64,000 nucleotides of DNA from Clavaria fumosa (taxonomy: Eukaryota; Basidiomycota; Agaricomycetes; Agaricales; Clavariaceae). The notes under the pieces are model-generated. The model had not been told where the DNA came from. It did no database searches and worked only from the letters and a program-made list of their open reading frames with translations. Position 1 is the first letter of the stretch. Every line of letters starts with the position of its first letter. This document shows positions 34,051 through 45,552 of this stretch, piece after piece. A program made the translations under genes and the position numbers. The stretch lies in contig OX637798.1 of assembly GCA_951802425.1 (NCBI GenBank), forward strand, positions 3,596,001 to 3,660,000. Reading direction: 5' to 3'.

Positions 34051-34099
34051 CAGGCTATGCTAGGGGAGAATTATAAAGGACTGGGATACTAGGCAATTT

Positions 34100-35352
34100 T
34101 GCAGGTGATGTGGTTCACTAGAAAGGACCCGATGTGATGACAATTGTAGCTCCTGTGGAGCTTTGCCAGTCTCACCATCGAAGCGGATATAAGACATTAT
34201 GCAGTCACCAGTCCCGCTTCCATATTTAGGGGGGCTACATGAGCAAGCTGTTACGTCACGTCGCCGATTTTTCAACAGGGAATGCGTACCACTATACCCA
34301 CTTGCTTACATAATGTCTATCGACACCGCAGCGGATCAACGGTCATCATGAACGGAAGACATACAATGGTTCGTATGTCAGGGTACTCAGCGAGGTGATT
34401 GTAATGATGCAATCTTTGGTGCTGAGTACTGGGTACTGAGAGTGTGGAGCGTTCATCCGGTGCTATCAGTCTCTGTCTCTGAGACGTGAGAACCACTTTC
34501 ACTGATCTGGTGTTGGCCCTGGCCTTCGCGTGTATATGCTGTCATTGTCCCGTCATCGTCGCCGTTGCTATCGTTGCTGCCATGTTGGTGAGAAATCGCC
34601 CTGATATGATCTGACAGCGGGATCTGACCGAGATCATTGCCTGTCACTGCGGATGATCAGTGGCGATCTGAGAAGAGCGGACGATGGACAGGACGGGGAG
34701 AGATTGATAGAAACACAAAATTGTCGAGCAACCAACAGAAGGTGGCATTCGGCTGTCAGGCAAAGAACTAACAGGATAATTTTCCTTTGAGGCACGGAAG
34801 GGGATCCATCAACGATCACTGTAAGCGAACGCCGTTGGCTGGATGTCCGCTCGGGTTCAACGTTGCAAGCACTGCCCCGGCGCGGATGAATGGGCGCAAA
34901 AGGAGAATAAAAACACCGCTCATTTTTGCCCTTGCGCTCATTCCATTCGGAGAGAGAAAAATCAAAGATCGATGTCTATCTTTTGATGACGGCGACGTTT
35001 TATCCGAGAACGTCGTTAACATTGGCAGGGCAGGTAGACATCCACCGCCAAGATCAGGACTGCGACGTGTACTATATATTTATTATAACGCGGGAGACAC
35101 TGATTTACACGTTTTGCCCCGAATTCCACCGTTGCGACGACCCTTTTTTTGTTGTCTCCTCTAGCTAATCGCTTGTGGACTTCGAAGAAGACTTCGGTCT
35201 CAGTACAGACTCCTTTTTTTCTCTCCTGGAGACCATATTTATAGCGAGGAAAGGGGAAAAAGGCAACTCCCGCACGCCACTCGGCTCTTCTGCTTTTATA
35301 CCGACGCGGTTCAACGCTGCTTATCGTCGCCTTTTCCCCTCCCTCGCTCAGC
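34100..35352. other. Upstream region of host gene at 35353, non-coding
   Basis: No conserved ORF is supported on either strand. Several open frames (34787-35164 plus, 35016-35627 minus) have no family features and overlap the next gene's 5' end. A TATA-like CTTTTATACCG lies about 60 nt upstream of the ATG at 35353. Confidence 0.5.
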
Positions 35353-36326
35353 ATGTCTTTCCACCTCCGCCCCGTCTCAGACTCCTCCGCCTCCCCATCG
35401 CCCGTTCTTGAGTCCCCAGACGAGGACCACTCTCCCTTCCCAGATGCCATCGTAGCCAACCCACCGTACATCCCATCGCACCGTCCTTCTACCTCAACCG
35501 TTGTCCGATCTCCGAGTCGGCGGCCCTTGTCGCCCACGTCTATCCGTGGTGAGTTTGACAACGCCTTGCACACATTAAACCCCAAGTGACGAACAGCATC
35601 CCTCTGACTCGAATTCTGGTGTACCATTGTTTCATCGGTCCTTCACTTGCACGCATAGAACTCGACCTTAGCCACGTTATTGCGCCCGGCACTCCGCGCA
35701 ACAAGTTCCCACCTCCGCCCACCGGCCACGACCTCATGAGTCTCTTTCCCGTGCCTTCCCCGTACCCGCGCAACGGGAGCACCAGCAACTTTTTCCGGGA
35801 ACAAGAGATTTCCTTCTTCTCTGGCAGCGGCAATGGCAAGGTGGCCCAGCCGTCATCTCATTTTACCCCTCACCGCACTGCCTCCGGCCCCGCGTCTGGC
35901 CCCGCATCCGCGCCGACCACCCACACGACCGCTGCCACAACCAACAGTAGCACCGCCGCGAGCAGTGGCAGCCCGCCTGTGACGCTCTCACAGGTCACCC
36001 CGCTGCACCTACCTCTCCAGTCTTCCCCTGCAGCGCCCGTATCCACGCTTCCACCGCCCCCACCACCACTCGCGCCGCCGACCCCCGGAGGACCAGGGGC
36101 AGGCCCAATCGCAACGCACGCACCGCTGCCGCCGCGCCCGCCACAGCCGTCTATGCGCGGTGGCCCTGGTCCTGGTGACGAAGAGGCGTGGCGGTCTCCG
36201 ATGCCTCCCCGCCCTCCGCCCCCGTTGCGCGGTGCTCCTGTCGAGGAAGAGGCATGGCGGTCTCCGATGCCGTACTCGGACCGCCGCCGCGCAGGGAAAC
36301 ATACGCGCCGTGTTATCGTAAGGTAG
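35353..36326 (+). CDS. Conserved proline-rich hypothetical protein, two exons
   Basis: Exon 1 is 35353-35548 and exon 2 is 35659-36326. The 110-nt intron (GTGAGT...TAG) joins in phase 1, giving TSIRELDLSHVIAPGTPRNK. The product is about 287 residues. It has a Ser/Pro-rich N-terminus, then FPPPPTGHDLMSLFPVPSPY, FFREQEISFFSGSGNGK, a long Ala/Thr/Pro low-complexity part, and a C-terminal motif that occurs twice in part (DEEAWRSPMP and EEEAWRSPMPYSDRRRAGKH), ending TRRVIVR. The conserved blocks resemble a basidiomycete family I recognise without a known function. There are no membrane segments or enzyme motifs. The clean splice junction and absence of stops argue for a live gene. Confidence 0.75.
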
Positions 36327-36329
36327 AAA

Positions 36330-37490
36330 ATGGGCTGTTGAGCCGGGTGCGCGACAGAAATGCCTGGCATTTTTCAACTTCGTTGCATTTTTTTTTGGTT
36401 GGGCACAGCCGCTGCTGTGTAATATGGGTTGGGGTTTCCTCCCTCCGCGTCCATGCCTACGGCCTTGCCCTGAAACAGGACATGCATAGAGTGCGGCCTG
36501 GATCCTTCTCCCCTTCCCAGTGCCGTCCCCCGTGGCATCTATCTCAAACATGCTGAAACCGTATTTTTCTCATCCTGCCTTTCACGTTCTGTATCTTGTT
36601 TCTTCTACTTGCTATCCCCGAGACTTATGCTGCCCTAATCCGATCTGCTCATGTTAAATTGCCCACCTCCCTCTTCGACTTGACTGCGTCCGATATGAAA
36701 CTAATCTAGGATGGCAATATGTAATTTGTAATGTCGCATGGTCATGGCACATACATAGCCCGACCTGACCCCCCAAAGCCTAGAATATTGTCTCTTCATT
36801 TCTGCCCTGGTGTCCGTCTGAATATGAAGCCTGAGGGTTTCCTTGTTTATTGCTATTATATCTTTGGGTGCCTCTGGGTTTTCTTGGTTTAACCTACAGT
36901 GTCTGTCATTACAGTTGCATTTCCTTACTCATTGCACAAGTTCTAAGGAATGATGCTACCCATCACAACTAGCCCACTGCCATAGTCTAGCACCTGTTGT
37001 CAGATTATGAGGAGTGGGTAGGCATGAACTCCACCTTTCAGATTGGCAAATATGGTTGGCTTGACACTATTTGCACCCAAGGTGTGGATATGGCATTGTA
37101 AGCCCAAGTCCCCACTGTGGAGATTGTGGTATGTGGCAAAGTTTGATTTCAATCCTTATCATCCTTCCCCATCTGTACTGCCTCATGGCTGTGTTCTCCC
37201 TTCCTATGCATAGCCTTGCCCACATGACCCTTTGATACATACAGTTGCATTCCCTTGCATGTTTATACTTGTAGTAGTCTAGTTTCTCTATAGGGGATGA
37301 GGTAAGTGAGCAGCAACAGCCAGCAGGAGAGACAGATGGAATGCTTGATTGGGATATATTGACTGATAGGGACTTGGCAGTGATGCTGCATTCAGATATA
37401 CACCTCCATTCTGAGAATTATGAAAACTAGAGTATGTGAAGTTCACCATAACCTTTGGGGGTAGGTGCACATCCATTTGAAAACTTTTAT
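36330..37490. other. Intergenic region
   Basis: No gene is supported. A short plus frame near 37290-37430 reads DGMLDWDILTDRDLAVMLHS and stops; it may be a transposon scrap. GC content falls after about 36700, suggesting older repeat sequence. Confidence 0.4.
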
Positions 37491-37492
37491 TT

Positions 37493-38900
37493 ACAACATG
37501 TGCTGTAATGAGATGTATAACAAAAGAAAAAGGGGGGGACTAGACATCTTGTACCAGCCAAAAGCATGCTCTGGGGTTGCTGCAAGAAGAGCCTCAAGGA
37601 TGACTTCATGGGACTCAGCATCACCCATCTCTGTCATCACCATTCAAACATAGTGACCAGCATGACAGAGATTGTATTTCATAAAGGAAAAGGTGAGCTC
37701 AATGAGGTTGAGGTTGGGAGAATAGGGAGGCAAAATATGCAATGCATGCCCCTACAATGGAACATTAGCAAATTATAATGTAGAATTGAAAAATAGACAT
37801 ACTGTTGATGAATTAGCTGCTGGATCTCCAGATGCTTGTGGATCTGGCAATTATCCATAACAACAACAGAGTTTGGAGCTGGGAAAGGCTGCATGGAGTC
37901 CAAGAGGGTGTTGATGAAGTTGCAAATGATCCTATTGCAGAAGGAGCCTTCAACAATGTCACAATGTATAATTCCAGTCAAAGAGAGTGCTAGGAGGACA
38001 GAAAAACTTCAAGCAAAACATCATAAGCTGCTAAATCTACTATAATATGACAACTTACCACTTTCCATGTACATACAAAATATGCCTTGCATTTCACTTG
38101 CATCCCATGAGAAGCTCATGTGTATGTGTGGTAAGAAGTACAATAGTCAACAGAACTCTCATCAATAAAAACAAGCTGCTCTGGATCATATTTGCCAATT
38201 TTTGAAAAGTAATTGAGCTTTTCTTCAGATCATCCTGCTGCAACATGGGAGAGCTGGTATTGAGAATTTGGAAAAATAATCTTGTATCAACAGAAACAGG
38301 CTGCATACCTTCTTCTTTGTGAGTCCAGCCAGTTTCAGCTTCCTCCAAACTGTTGCTATAGAAGCAGCAGCCCCACAGTGTGAGAGTGATCTGAGTGAGA
38401 CCAGATATCCTCAGTCACAAGTGCATTAGCACCCTGTTTATAGCAGTAGTTACACAGTCATAGTGACAGTAGTAGGATAGATGTGGCTGATTATCTAAGT
38501 GTCCAAGGGAAAACCCTTCACATCTAGGGTGGACCCTTACACAGTCTCTGGCCAGCAGCTCTTGCAGCTCATCAAGGTACAAACCAGGGTAATGTTTGAC
38601 ATGATAGTGGAGATACTAGCATTCAGGTTAGCATAGAATGAAAATGATGATTGCAGTAACACACCTGGGCATCAACATCTCTCAGCTGTCTTTGTGATTT
38701 CTTCCTCTCCTTATCTTTGCCATCTTCACATGCTCTGATTGTCTGGTACTTCTCAAAGTAATTGAGGATATTGTGAATGGCAGTGATTGAGATCTCAGTG
38801 TATGTTGAGATCTGTTCCCAGGTAAGGATTTCTGACAGTCAAACTACTATCCAGTGGACCTCTGACCATTTTCAGGATGTCATGGTTGTTGAATGAGAGC
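37493..38900 (-). pseudogene. Tc1/mariner transposase relic with an intron
   Basis: The minus strand, N to C: a helix-turn-helix part near 38860-38680 (YTEISITAIHNILNYFEK in decayed form); KHYPGLYLDELQELLARDC near 38590; TGWTHKEEG near 38330; the first acidic motif LVFIDESSVDYCTSY near 38150; the second, VVMDNCQIHKHLEIQQL, near 37860; and the third region YSPNLNLIELTFSFMKY near 37700. A 51-nt intron at 37752-37802 (GTATGT...TAG) joins the second and third catalytic parts. Stops and shifts are scattered. Terminal repeats were not found by eye. Confidence 0.8.
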
Positions 38901-39330
38901 TAAATGCATGATACACATCATGGTTGATGCTGTGACATTCAGGTTCAAATTGCCAAAAAAAAACCATTCAAATTTCATTGTTGCTCTAATTTTACAGGAT
39001 ATTGCTGATCTGTGCAATCATTTTCCACTAATTTTTATGCAATTAGCTTCAGTCATTGTCAAGATATCACAGTGCCAACATTTGACCACAGAATAGTCAT
39101 GTGTTTTATGATTTATAAGGTTTCCTGAAAAAGACAGTAACTTGTTGAAATCCGGAATTATAATGACATGGGATTGTGTATGAGAGCATACACTGAGTGG
39201 GGTAATCATTTGTCACACATAAAATTAGTTTATCATGTGATGATGTAACTGTTTGTGAATGCAGTCTACCTTATCTAGTGTCTTGTTCTCAGCTAGTATG
39301 GAATGATAGAGATATGCTCATTTATCTATC

Positions 39331-39785
39331 TAGTGAATTGCGTGGGTATTGGTACCCGCACAGGTTTTCTTCATGGGTATGGGTAGGTGTGGGTATGGGT
39401 AATGGATTCTGGACCCTTCCAAAACCCATACCCTTCATAGGGGTACACGGGTAGCCAGTCAGCGTGGATCCTATTGTCGCATGTCCAGATTTGGCTGTCA
39501 GCTCAGTCAACTTGGGCATTGATTTGCATTGGTATGTGGAGTAAGTTAGGTCTAGTGAAGGACAATGATGTTATGGGTGTCACAGTACTGGCTGAAGTTG
39601 AAGGAGATGAGGAGGAGATGGCAGATGGGTGGGACACCATTGTATTTGTGCATAGCGTAGTTAGAAGTACAAACCCATACCCGTACCCAGCAGTTTAGTG
39701 GACCTGTACCCATGGGTAAGGGTACTGTCAGGTGCGGGTATGGGTACAGTCAAATTTACCCATGGGTTACCCATGCCATTCACTA
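39331..39785. mobile_element. Second hAT-type MITE
   Basis: The 455-nt insertion is flanked by the 8-bp repeat TATCTATC (39323-39330, 39786-39793). The ends are TAGTGAATTGCGTGGGTA and its inverted partner TACCCATGCCATTCACTA. The subterminal parts are full of GGGTATGGGTA / TACCCATACCC motifs. There is no ORF. The 8-bp duplication, TAGTG end and subterminal repeats fit hAT; the motif differs from the MITE at 23329. Confidence 0.85.
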
Positions 39786-39828
39786 TATCTATCTTAGCTG
39801 GTTGTGACAATGACACAAGCCTACTATA

Positions 39829-39870
39829 GAGAGAGAAGGAAAGAGAGAGGGAGAGAGAGAGAGAGAAGGG
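39829..39870 (+). repeat. GA-rich microsatellite
   Basis: About 42 nt of nearly pure (GA)n with a few G/A interruptions. Confidence 0.9.
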
Positions 39871-40314
39871 ATCAGGTGTGGCCAGAACCTCCAGGAATCA
39901 CAATTAATTCAAAAGATATACAGCTACAGCAGTCCCTACGCCAATGTCAAAGTCTTGATATACAAGATTGTCTGTCTGTATGATATAGCACACTCAAAGC
40001 AGTCACGGAATAGGGCGTAAGGTCATCATTGCAGACCGGCTGGCCATTCCTTGCGTGGCATAAGTCGGCCGTCCTTGTCAAACCGAGGGTTGGTAGGGTA
40101 ACTCAGACCGTCACTCTCGCTTCGGCCGATAGGCACTGGGAAATATCAAGGGGTGGATCATAGGAAAACGTCGAACCGTAGATGCAAGATTTGCTTACAG
40201 AACCACCTGAAGACGTTCTTGCCCATCACCGATTCCCAATTCGCTCTGGCACTTCCCAACCACCAGAGATTCCCCTCCTTGTCGACATCACCCCATTCCG
40301 TGCGCCGTGCTCTT
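39871..40314. other. Intergenic, 3' side of the DHHC gene
   Basis: No ORF with family features. The sequence becomes GC-richer near 40020. It probably includes the 3' UTR of the minus-strand gene ending at 40315. Confidence 0.4.
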
Positions 40315-41802
40315 TTAGTAATCTTTCTCGCCCTTGAAGTGATATGTAAGCACCTTAGAGGAGAGGTGAGCGGGAGGATCAAACCGGAATTTGTACCACG
40401 GGTACATCCGATCCAAGATGTCGTCTTCTCGGTTTTTTACGTCTCGCGCCTCTAAGGACTCAACAGTTGTTTGATTACGGGAAATGAGCCACACATGGGT
40501 TAGCAGCATTGCCACAGTGAAAACACCGAAGAATCCCGCACTATACGAGGGTGTCAACTGGAAGTGTAATTTCGAATATTACCGACGTACACAATGATGA
40601 TGACGATGATCTGAGGGTCACTTTCGATGCCTGCTTTGTTTGTGCCCTTGATGAACGGGCCGAGCGTGGATCCAAAGATCCAGACGCAATACAAAGATAT
40701 CCACTGCAGGAAATTAACGAAGAACTGGGCGCGATTGTTGGCTCCAGCATTGCATTAGCAAAAGTGGATAAAATACCTTGTGATTACGAGCCCCGACACA
40801 TTGTCCGACCCCTGAAAATAATATCAGAATTGCCAGAACAAAGGCCTAGAGAATGACTGACATGGACAGTGATGATCGTACTTGAGAACGCAGGTGCCAC
40901 ACTGCCGACAATGATGCGCTCTGACGGGCCTGATTATACCATCGCGAGAGCAGAACCTCTGCGCCGATGACAGGACGGAAAATTGTGCCGCACTGAAGAT
41001 TCGGGGCCATTCAAACACCGGAAATTAGTAAGAAACGACGAATCCGGGGTGCGACATGCAAACCTTGGAGAATATATCGACGCTGAGACCATGACGGCAC
41101 TCTCCACGTCGGTAGTGCCCGACATCCGGGGCTGGATTTCTTGAGCTAAGGCAGCAGACGCCCCAAACGTTGGCCCCTGCGTTCGATCGGGCGCCGTTGA
41201 AAGATTTGGGACAGAGGCCTTCTCTGCGGAGCTAACTGGTGGGCCCTGGTGGTACTCGGGCCCTTCGAGCTCGATGGAGCATGATGCGGACTCAGGATGA
41301 CGAGGCATTGTCTGGGTAGCATTGTATTAGTCTCGTCTCTCATGGGCAGCGTCGGGCAATTACGCACATCTATGGCATAACCTGGTGAGGTACAGATAAC
41401 CTGCGGCAAGACAGATGTCATGATATAGCAATGGACAGGCGGGGTCTCTCGTCTCACCTTCACATAAGTCCATATCGACATAAGAAGCAGAACTGAGAAG
41501 ATGGATAAGAAGGCGACTGTAGTCATCAGGTCAGGAAAAAAAAAGTGGTAGAATAGACCGAAAGCGCACTCACTTCCCATGGCCCTTGAGCCAAGGGCAT
41601 TGTGTTGTCGCAAAACCATGGGTACGGACAACCTCCCGACATAAACGTACGCAGCGTATATGATGACTGCGCTTGCGAACCCGACCATGAATTTGCGAAC
41701 TAGCCATGGCTGCGGAGTGTCCCCCTGTTTACGTCGGTGGCGCTTTCCTTCGACGACGTCGCAGCATGCCTGTTCCTTGGGCGTTTTGCTAAGCTTCGCC
41801 AT
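40315..41802 (-). CDS. DHHC-type protein S-palmitoyltransferase, eight exons
   Basis: Palmitoyltransferases transfer palmitate to Cys residues of proteins at internal membranes. Exons (minus strand): 41802-41574, 41516-41458, 41400-41368, 41311-41064, 40956-40862, 40811-40777, 40724-40593, 40557-40315. They total 358 codons with all phases consistent. Features: two N-terminal membrane segments ([17 protein letters not shown] and [17 protein letters not shown]), ICTSPGYA, a variable linker, the Cys-rich domain ([20 protein letters not shown]), the active site [19 protein letters not shown], two more membrane segments, and the TTxE motif [10 protein letters not shown]. All residues expected for activity are present. 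Intron 7 is only 35 nt with donor GTGTAC, the weakest junction. The gene diverges from the Rpp14-like gene at 42161. Confidence 0.92.
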
Positions 41803-42160
41803 GGCTGAGAAAGTGAAAGGAGGGTGAAAGTGGTACAAGACGTCGTCAACGATGGGCGGTCCCAGCGGTCTCTGTCATGGAGCCTTGTATGCCGTTTCAG
41901 CTCCAAGGGCGGAGCTCGAATTGCGTCAATGACTTAGTAACAACGCTGATGGCCAGACTGACCACCTCAGGCCTCAGCGGCCTCAGCAGTTCAAAGCAAG
42001 CGTTCAAATTTGAACTTTCAAACGTTCACCAGTGTTCGTTCACTTATCTGTAGCCACCTCCTTCAGACAATTAATTTAGAAGTGGACATGATCCATTATG
42101 CAAGCAATTGATTTATCATCATGATGTTTCCAATCGATCTACGAACTCCATTGCTTCCAG

Positions 42161-42478
42161 ATGTTACGGAGCGAACGCCCCAGTGCGCTGCAACAGCGCG
42201 AAGTCCCTCGAATCTATCACTACGTCTGCTTCTCGATCTCTCCGTCGAATGAGGACACCCTGACGCTGCGAAAAATTCTCCAAGACGCCCTCGCAAGCGT
42301 CTTCGGGAGCACCCGTTCCGGCGCCTATCTCGACCTGCTGTGGGTCAATGAGGACGGATCAGAAATGGTCGTGCGGATTGGAAACGCGTACGTCCCGACG
42401 TTTCATGTCCAGTTTGCATTGAAAGATATACGTGCACGCTTGCCGACAGCCGGAATGCCAGCGACGCTGGGGGCATAG
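42161..42478 (+). CDS. RNase P/MRP Rpp14/Pop5-like subunit (tentative)
   Basis: The 105-codon frame reads PRIYHYVCFSISPSNEDTLT, LRKILQDALASVFGSTRSGA, YLDLLWVNEDGSEMVVRIGN. A ferredoxin-like fold protein with a beta start, an 'ILQDAL..FG' helix, and an L-L-W-V strand then VVRI strand is the pattern I associate with the Rpp14/Pop5 subunits of RNase P/MRP, which process tRNA and rRNA precursors. Rpp14 proteins are about 120 residues and Pop5 longer. A GTACGT donor after GGAAACGC (near 42390) leaves room for a different spliced C-terminus. The call rests on pattern only. It converges with DCN1, whose stop is at 42680. Confidence 0.5.
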   Translation: MLRSERPSALQQREVPRIYHYVCFSISPSNEDTLTLRKILQDALASVFGSTRSGAYLDLLWVNEDGSEMVVRIGNAYVPTFHVQFALKDIRARLPTAGMPATLGA

Positions 42479-42679
42479 CGGGCGCCGTGGGGGCTCACAT
42501 CTCACATCCCAAATTGTCAACAGTGAAGGAGTCACCGTTCCTCCCCTCTTTATTACCATATTGAATGCACGGCGGCTCTGAGATCCGATACAGTTGTGCT
42601 AGTCGACACAGAAACCGTAAACGTCGGACGTCCTATCAAGATGGCCAACTTGCTGCTCCAGCTGGTTATAGTCCGTACA

Positions 42680-43967
42680 TCATCCTGGCGGACTAGCCAA
42701 GCGCTTCCTGGCGTATTCCACAAAATCATCAATGGTCGAGGGCCACGCAGCTGAAGACAGAACAGAGAAAATGAGAATGAGCGATCTACAAAAAAATCGG
42801 ACTCACCTTCAGAGTCGTAGTGTGTAAAATTCGAGTCGATCGTTTGTAAAAAGTCCAAAAACTGAAACCCAGTCAGCACCTTAGAAATGGCCAACATAAC
42901 ACATCCACACCATTATCCAGGTATCCTTACTAATACCCTTAGTGCCTTTTTCGTTTAAGAAATCAAACCACCACTGCGTGTATTCATGCTTCCACCCTTC
43001 CTCACCATCCATATCGTCGTTATCTCCTTCCTCCACCTGCTGCACGTGAGCAACCGCACCTCCCTGTAAGCCATGTGGTAGAAGTAGACTCCAGAACGCC
43101 TGCGCGGTCTCCAAGGCTGTGGTTATGGTTGTATTGAAAAAATAGTCCCATCAGCAAGCCTCACGCGAACAATGCAACCGCGCACCTAGGCTCCGCTGGC
43201 CCTCCCCCTTCGCAAACTCGAATGTCTGGTTATAGACGCGCTGGAAATAAGTCGGGTCCGACCCTAGTTTCTCCCGCAGGCGCGGCAAGGTGGCCTGCAT
43301 CGCGGCTAGCGTGTCGCAGCTGCAGTAATTCATCCATTCATCAGCCCTTTAAGAATGGAGCCCGACCGAGGGATAGAAGGAGCGGCCCCATCCAACACTT
43401 CAAACGGACGAAGAAAGGAAAATGGGCACGAACCGGAGGCTTTTCCACCCGTCGATCCAGCCCTTCCGGGGCCATTGTCCTACTCGGGGCGATTTCAGCT
43501 CATACGCGACGGCGAGCATGACCACGTCTTCGAGCGGCACGTCAAGGTCATCGCATAGTTTGATGGTCCCGTCGATCATGATCTCCTCGCCGTCTGGATC
43601 TGGGCAATGCATCACGCACAAAAAGAATTCGAGTTTCTTAGAGGGATGATCACGTCGGACCGCACCTTTGAATTTATCGAAGAGGGTGTTCAACTTCGTC
43701 GTCGAGAAGTGAGAGCCTTCACTTCTAGAGATGGGTTCATTATAGTACGCATTGATTGCGGCGTCCATGTGCCTGCCGCTCGCCTCGAGGTACCGCTTAG
43801 CTTCCTTGATGCTAAGATGACCATAGGCATCATCGGACATTTTGGACGCGAAAGATAAGGTAAGAGGACACGAATGAAGCAGAGTGCACTTACGAGGCGC
43901 CTGTGACGGAACAGAACTGCGCAATTTCCGTCTCCGAAAGCCTGGACGCGCCCGACTTTGGCCTCAT
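42680..43967 (-). CDS. DCN1: DCN1-like cullin neddylation co-E3, seven exons
   Basis: DCN1 helps transfer NEDD8/Rub1 from Ubc12 to cullins. Exons (minus strand): 43967-43894, 43811-43666, 43599-43434, 43319-43186, 43116-42911, 42861-42807, 42750-42680. They total 284 codons, with all junctions GT-AG and phases consistent. The N-terminus is a UBA-like domain (ETEIAQFCSVTGASIKEAKR, DAAINAYYNEP). The PONY domain follows (LNTLFDKFKD, DLDVPLEDVVMLAVAYELKS, GWIDGWKSLRCDTLAAM, LETAQAFWSLLLPHGL, DTWIMFLDFLQTIDSNFTHY, AWPSTIDDFVEYARKRL). The length of 283 residues fits the family. Adjacent ORF fragments in the raw frames are explained by the introns. Confidence 0.92.
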
Positions 43968-44661
43968 AGTTCTAGACTGTGCAAAGCGACAGTGAATATA
44001 TGAGTATAAGCTAGAGTGGTCAGCGACGAAATTGGAGAACAGAGGAAGATGGCTGACCATGATAAAACGCCCGACTGCCTGGAAGATCAAGAGAAGTGGA
44101 CGGAACAACGAGCAGAGTAAGGCCCTGCCTGGAAGTGTGCGTGGAACGACCGTCTCTGTCAGCGTGATCCACTCGAGGAGGATACTATATTATTGTTTCG
44201 TGTGCGAGGTGTAATGGATTGTGAGTTCAGATTGCAGTCACACGCATCACATGGTGTCTTGTTATCATCGGGTCCATTCACAGGCAAAAGATTGGGAGTA
44301 ACGCAGCCTCCCCGGCAGCCGGCGGCCGCCCAGGGGGCCCAGGTCGTGTATGGTAACGGTGCGGTAATGGTACGGATACATACAAGTTCATATCAGGAGA
44401 GGAGGGATAAGTGTAATTACGTAAGTCAGTTTTGATGACTGCATTATAAAACGATTTTTCAATTTCTTTTTGGTAGTGGTCGTCGCCGATTCCGGCGCCT
44501 CCGGGAACCTTGCTCCATCGACTCAAAATTTGACAAGACATCACAGTGTGTTTGCTTATGTAACCAGTCGATACAAACATGAACAACGCATATTAATTAC
44601 ATAATGTGTGCGGGAGAGACCTTGCAAGAGCAAGGTGACTCCGAGCAAATGAAAAATTGCT
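43968..44661. other. Divergent intergenic region between DCN1 and MPP6-like genes
   Basis: About 690 nt, presumably carrying both promoters. A GC-only block CCCGGCAGCCGGCGGCCGCC lies near 44311-44330. No gene is supported. No strong TATA box was picked out. Confidence 0.5.
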
Positions 44662-45552
44662 ATGTCTACCACTAAACCTCTCAGCAAAGGCACTCTCAGC
44701 TTGCGCTTCATGCAGAATGCGCAACGGGCCAAGGCTCTCACACCTGTCGAGCCGGATAGGGCCATTACCAAAGACACAGAGGACACCGAGTGGGAGGTGG
44801 CGAGAGAAGTCTGGGAGGCCTGGGGTCAAATTGAGACTGGCGCCCCTTCGATGAGGTGCGCTCTTCCTGTCTCTCCATCTTACTATAAACTCGCTCGTAT
44901 TTTCTCTCAGCTTAATTTTATCTTTGTCCTTCATTGCACTAGGCCGACTATTATTTACGAGGCTTCTTATATTCCCTTTCTTTTCCCGTCAACTCGCGAC
45001 CAGGAGCTGGTAAACAAGCCACTGCTAGTAAATGTAACCGGTCGGAATGGAAGGAGAACTTTTGGCATGCAGACATGTGCGGCAGACCAGGTGTGTGTCT
45101 ATCAAAGCGTCCCGGCGCTGGTCGGTTCACATCCTTGCTACGTGCAGCCGCACGCCACACCATCAGACCAAGGACAAGACGAGGAAGAAGCCGTTGAGCC
45201 TCCTATGGACGTACCGGAAACACGGCCCAAGAAACCGCTACCTCGGACTATCTCAGGCTTTTCGTCCACGCCAAACATGGTTCCGAGGATGAAGAACCCG
45301 ATGGATTCGTCGATGCTCGCCCAGAACGTCATCCACGACCATGCTAGGGTAGGTATCGACGTGCGCCCGCCGAAGCCTACACATATGATGTCAACATCAG
45401 AGGCGGGGTTCATAAGACCTGGGGTGTTCGCGACATCTACGATGAACGTCTCCGCTGGTGCGGCTGCACCTGCCATAAGGGGGAGGTGGAAAGCCAATGC
45501 AGCCGTACCAGCGCACGGAACTGGTAACAAGAGAAGGAAAGGTGATGATTGA
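44662..45552 (+). CDS. MPP6-family protein (nuclear exosome cofactor)
   Basis: The N-terminus reads LSKGTLSLRFMQNAQRAKAL, the conserved start of M-phase phosphoprotein 6 (MPP6), an RNA-binding helper of the nuclear exosome. Exon 1 is 44662-44855. A probable 87-nt intron, 44856-44942 (GTGCGC...CTAG), joins in phase 2 to give APSMRPTIIYEASYIPFLFP, the second conserved MPP6 block. Further on NVTGRNGRRTFG resembles the third. A second in-frame intron of 57 nt is likely at 45092-45148 (GTGTGT...GCAG). Both introns are multiples of three with no stop, so the unspliced frame is open too. The C-terminus is rich in Pro and basic residues (GTGNKRRKGDD). The product is about 250 residues after splicing. 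Confidence 0.75.
   Translation: MSTTKPLSKGTLSLRFMQNAQRAKALTPVEPDRAITKDTEDTEWEVAREVWEAWGQIETGAPSMRCALPVSPSYYKLARIFSQLNFIFVLHCTRPTIIYEASYIPFLFPSTRDQELVNKPLLVNVTGRNGRRTFGMQTCAADQVCVYQSVPALVGSHPCYVQPHATPSDQGQDEEEAVEPPMDVPETRPKKPLPRTISGFSSTPNMVPRMKNPMDSSMLAQNVIHDHARVGIDVRPPKPTHMMSTSEAGFIRPGVFATSTMNVSAGAAAPAIRGRWKANAAVPAHGTGNKRRKGDD

Noticed and set aside
35016..35627. 203-residue minus-strand ORF
   Set aside because: It overlaps exon 1 and the intron of the proline-rich gene on the other strand, has no family features, and its open frame follows from GC-rich composition.
39341..39780. Telomere-like GGGTATGGGTA repeats
   Set aside because: Irregular, in both orientations, and contained within 8-bp target duplications and inverted ends, so they are MITE subterminal repeats.
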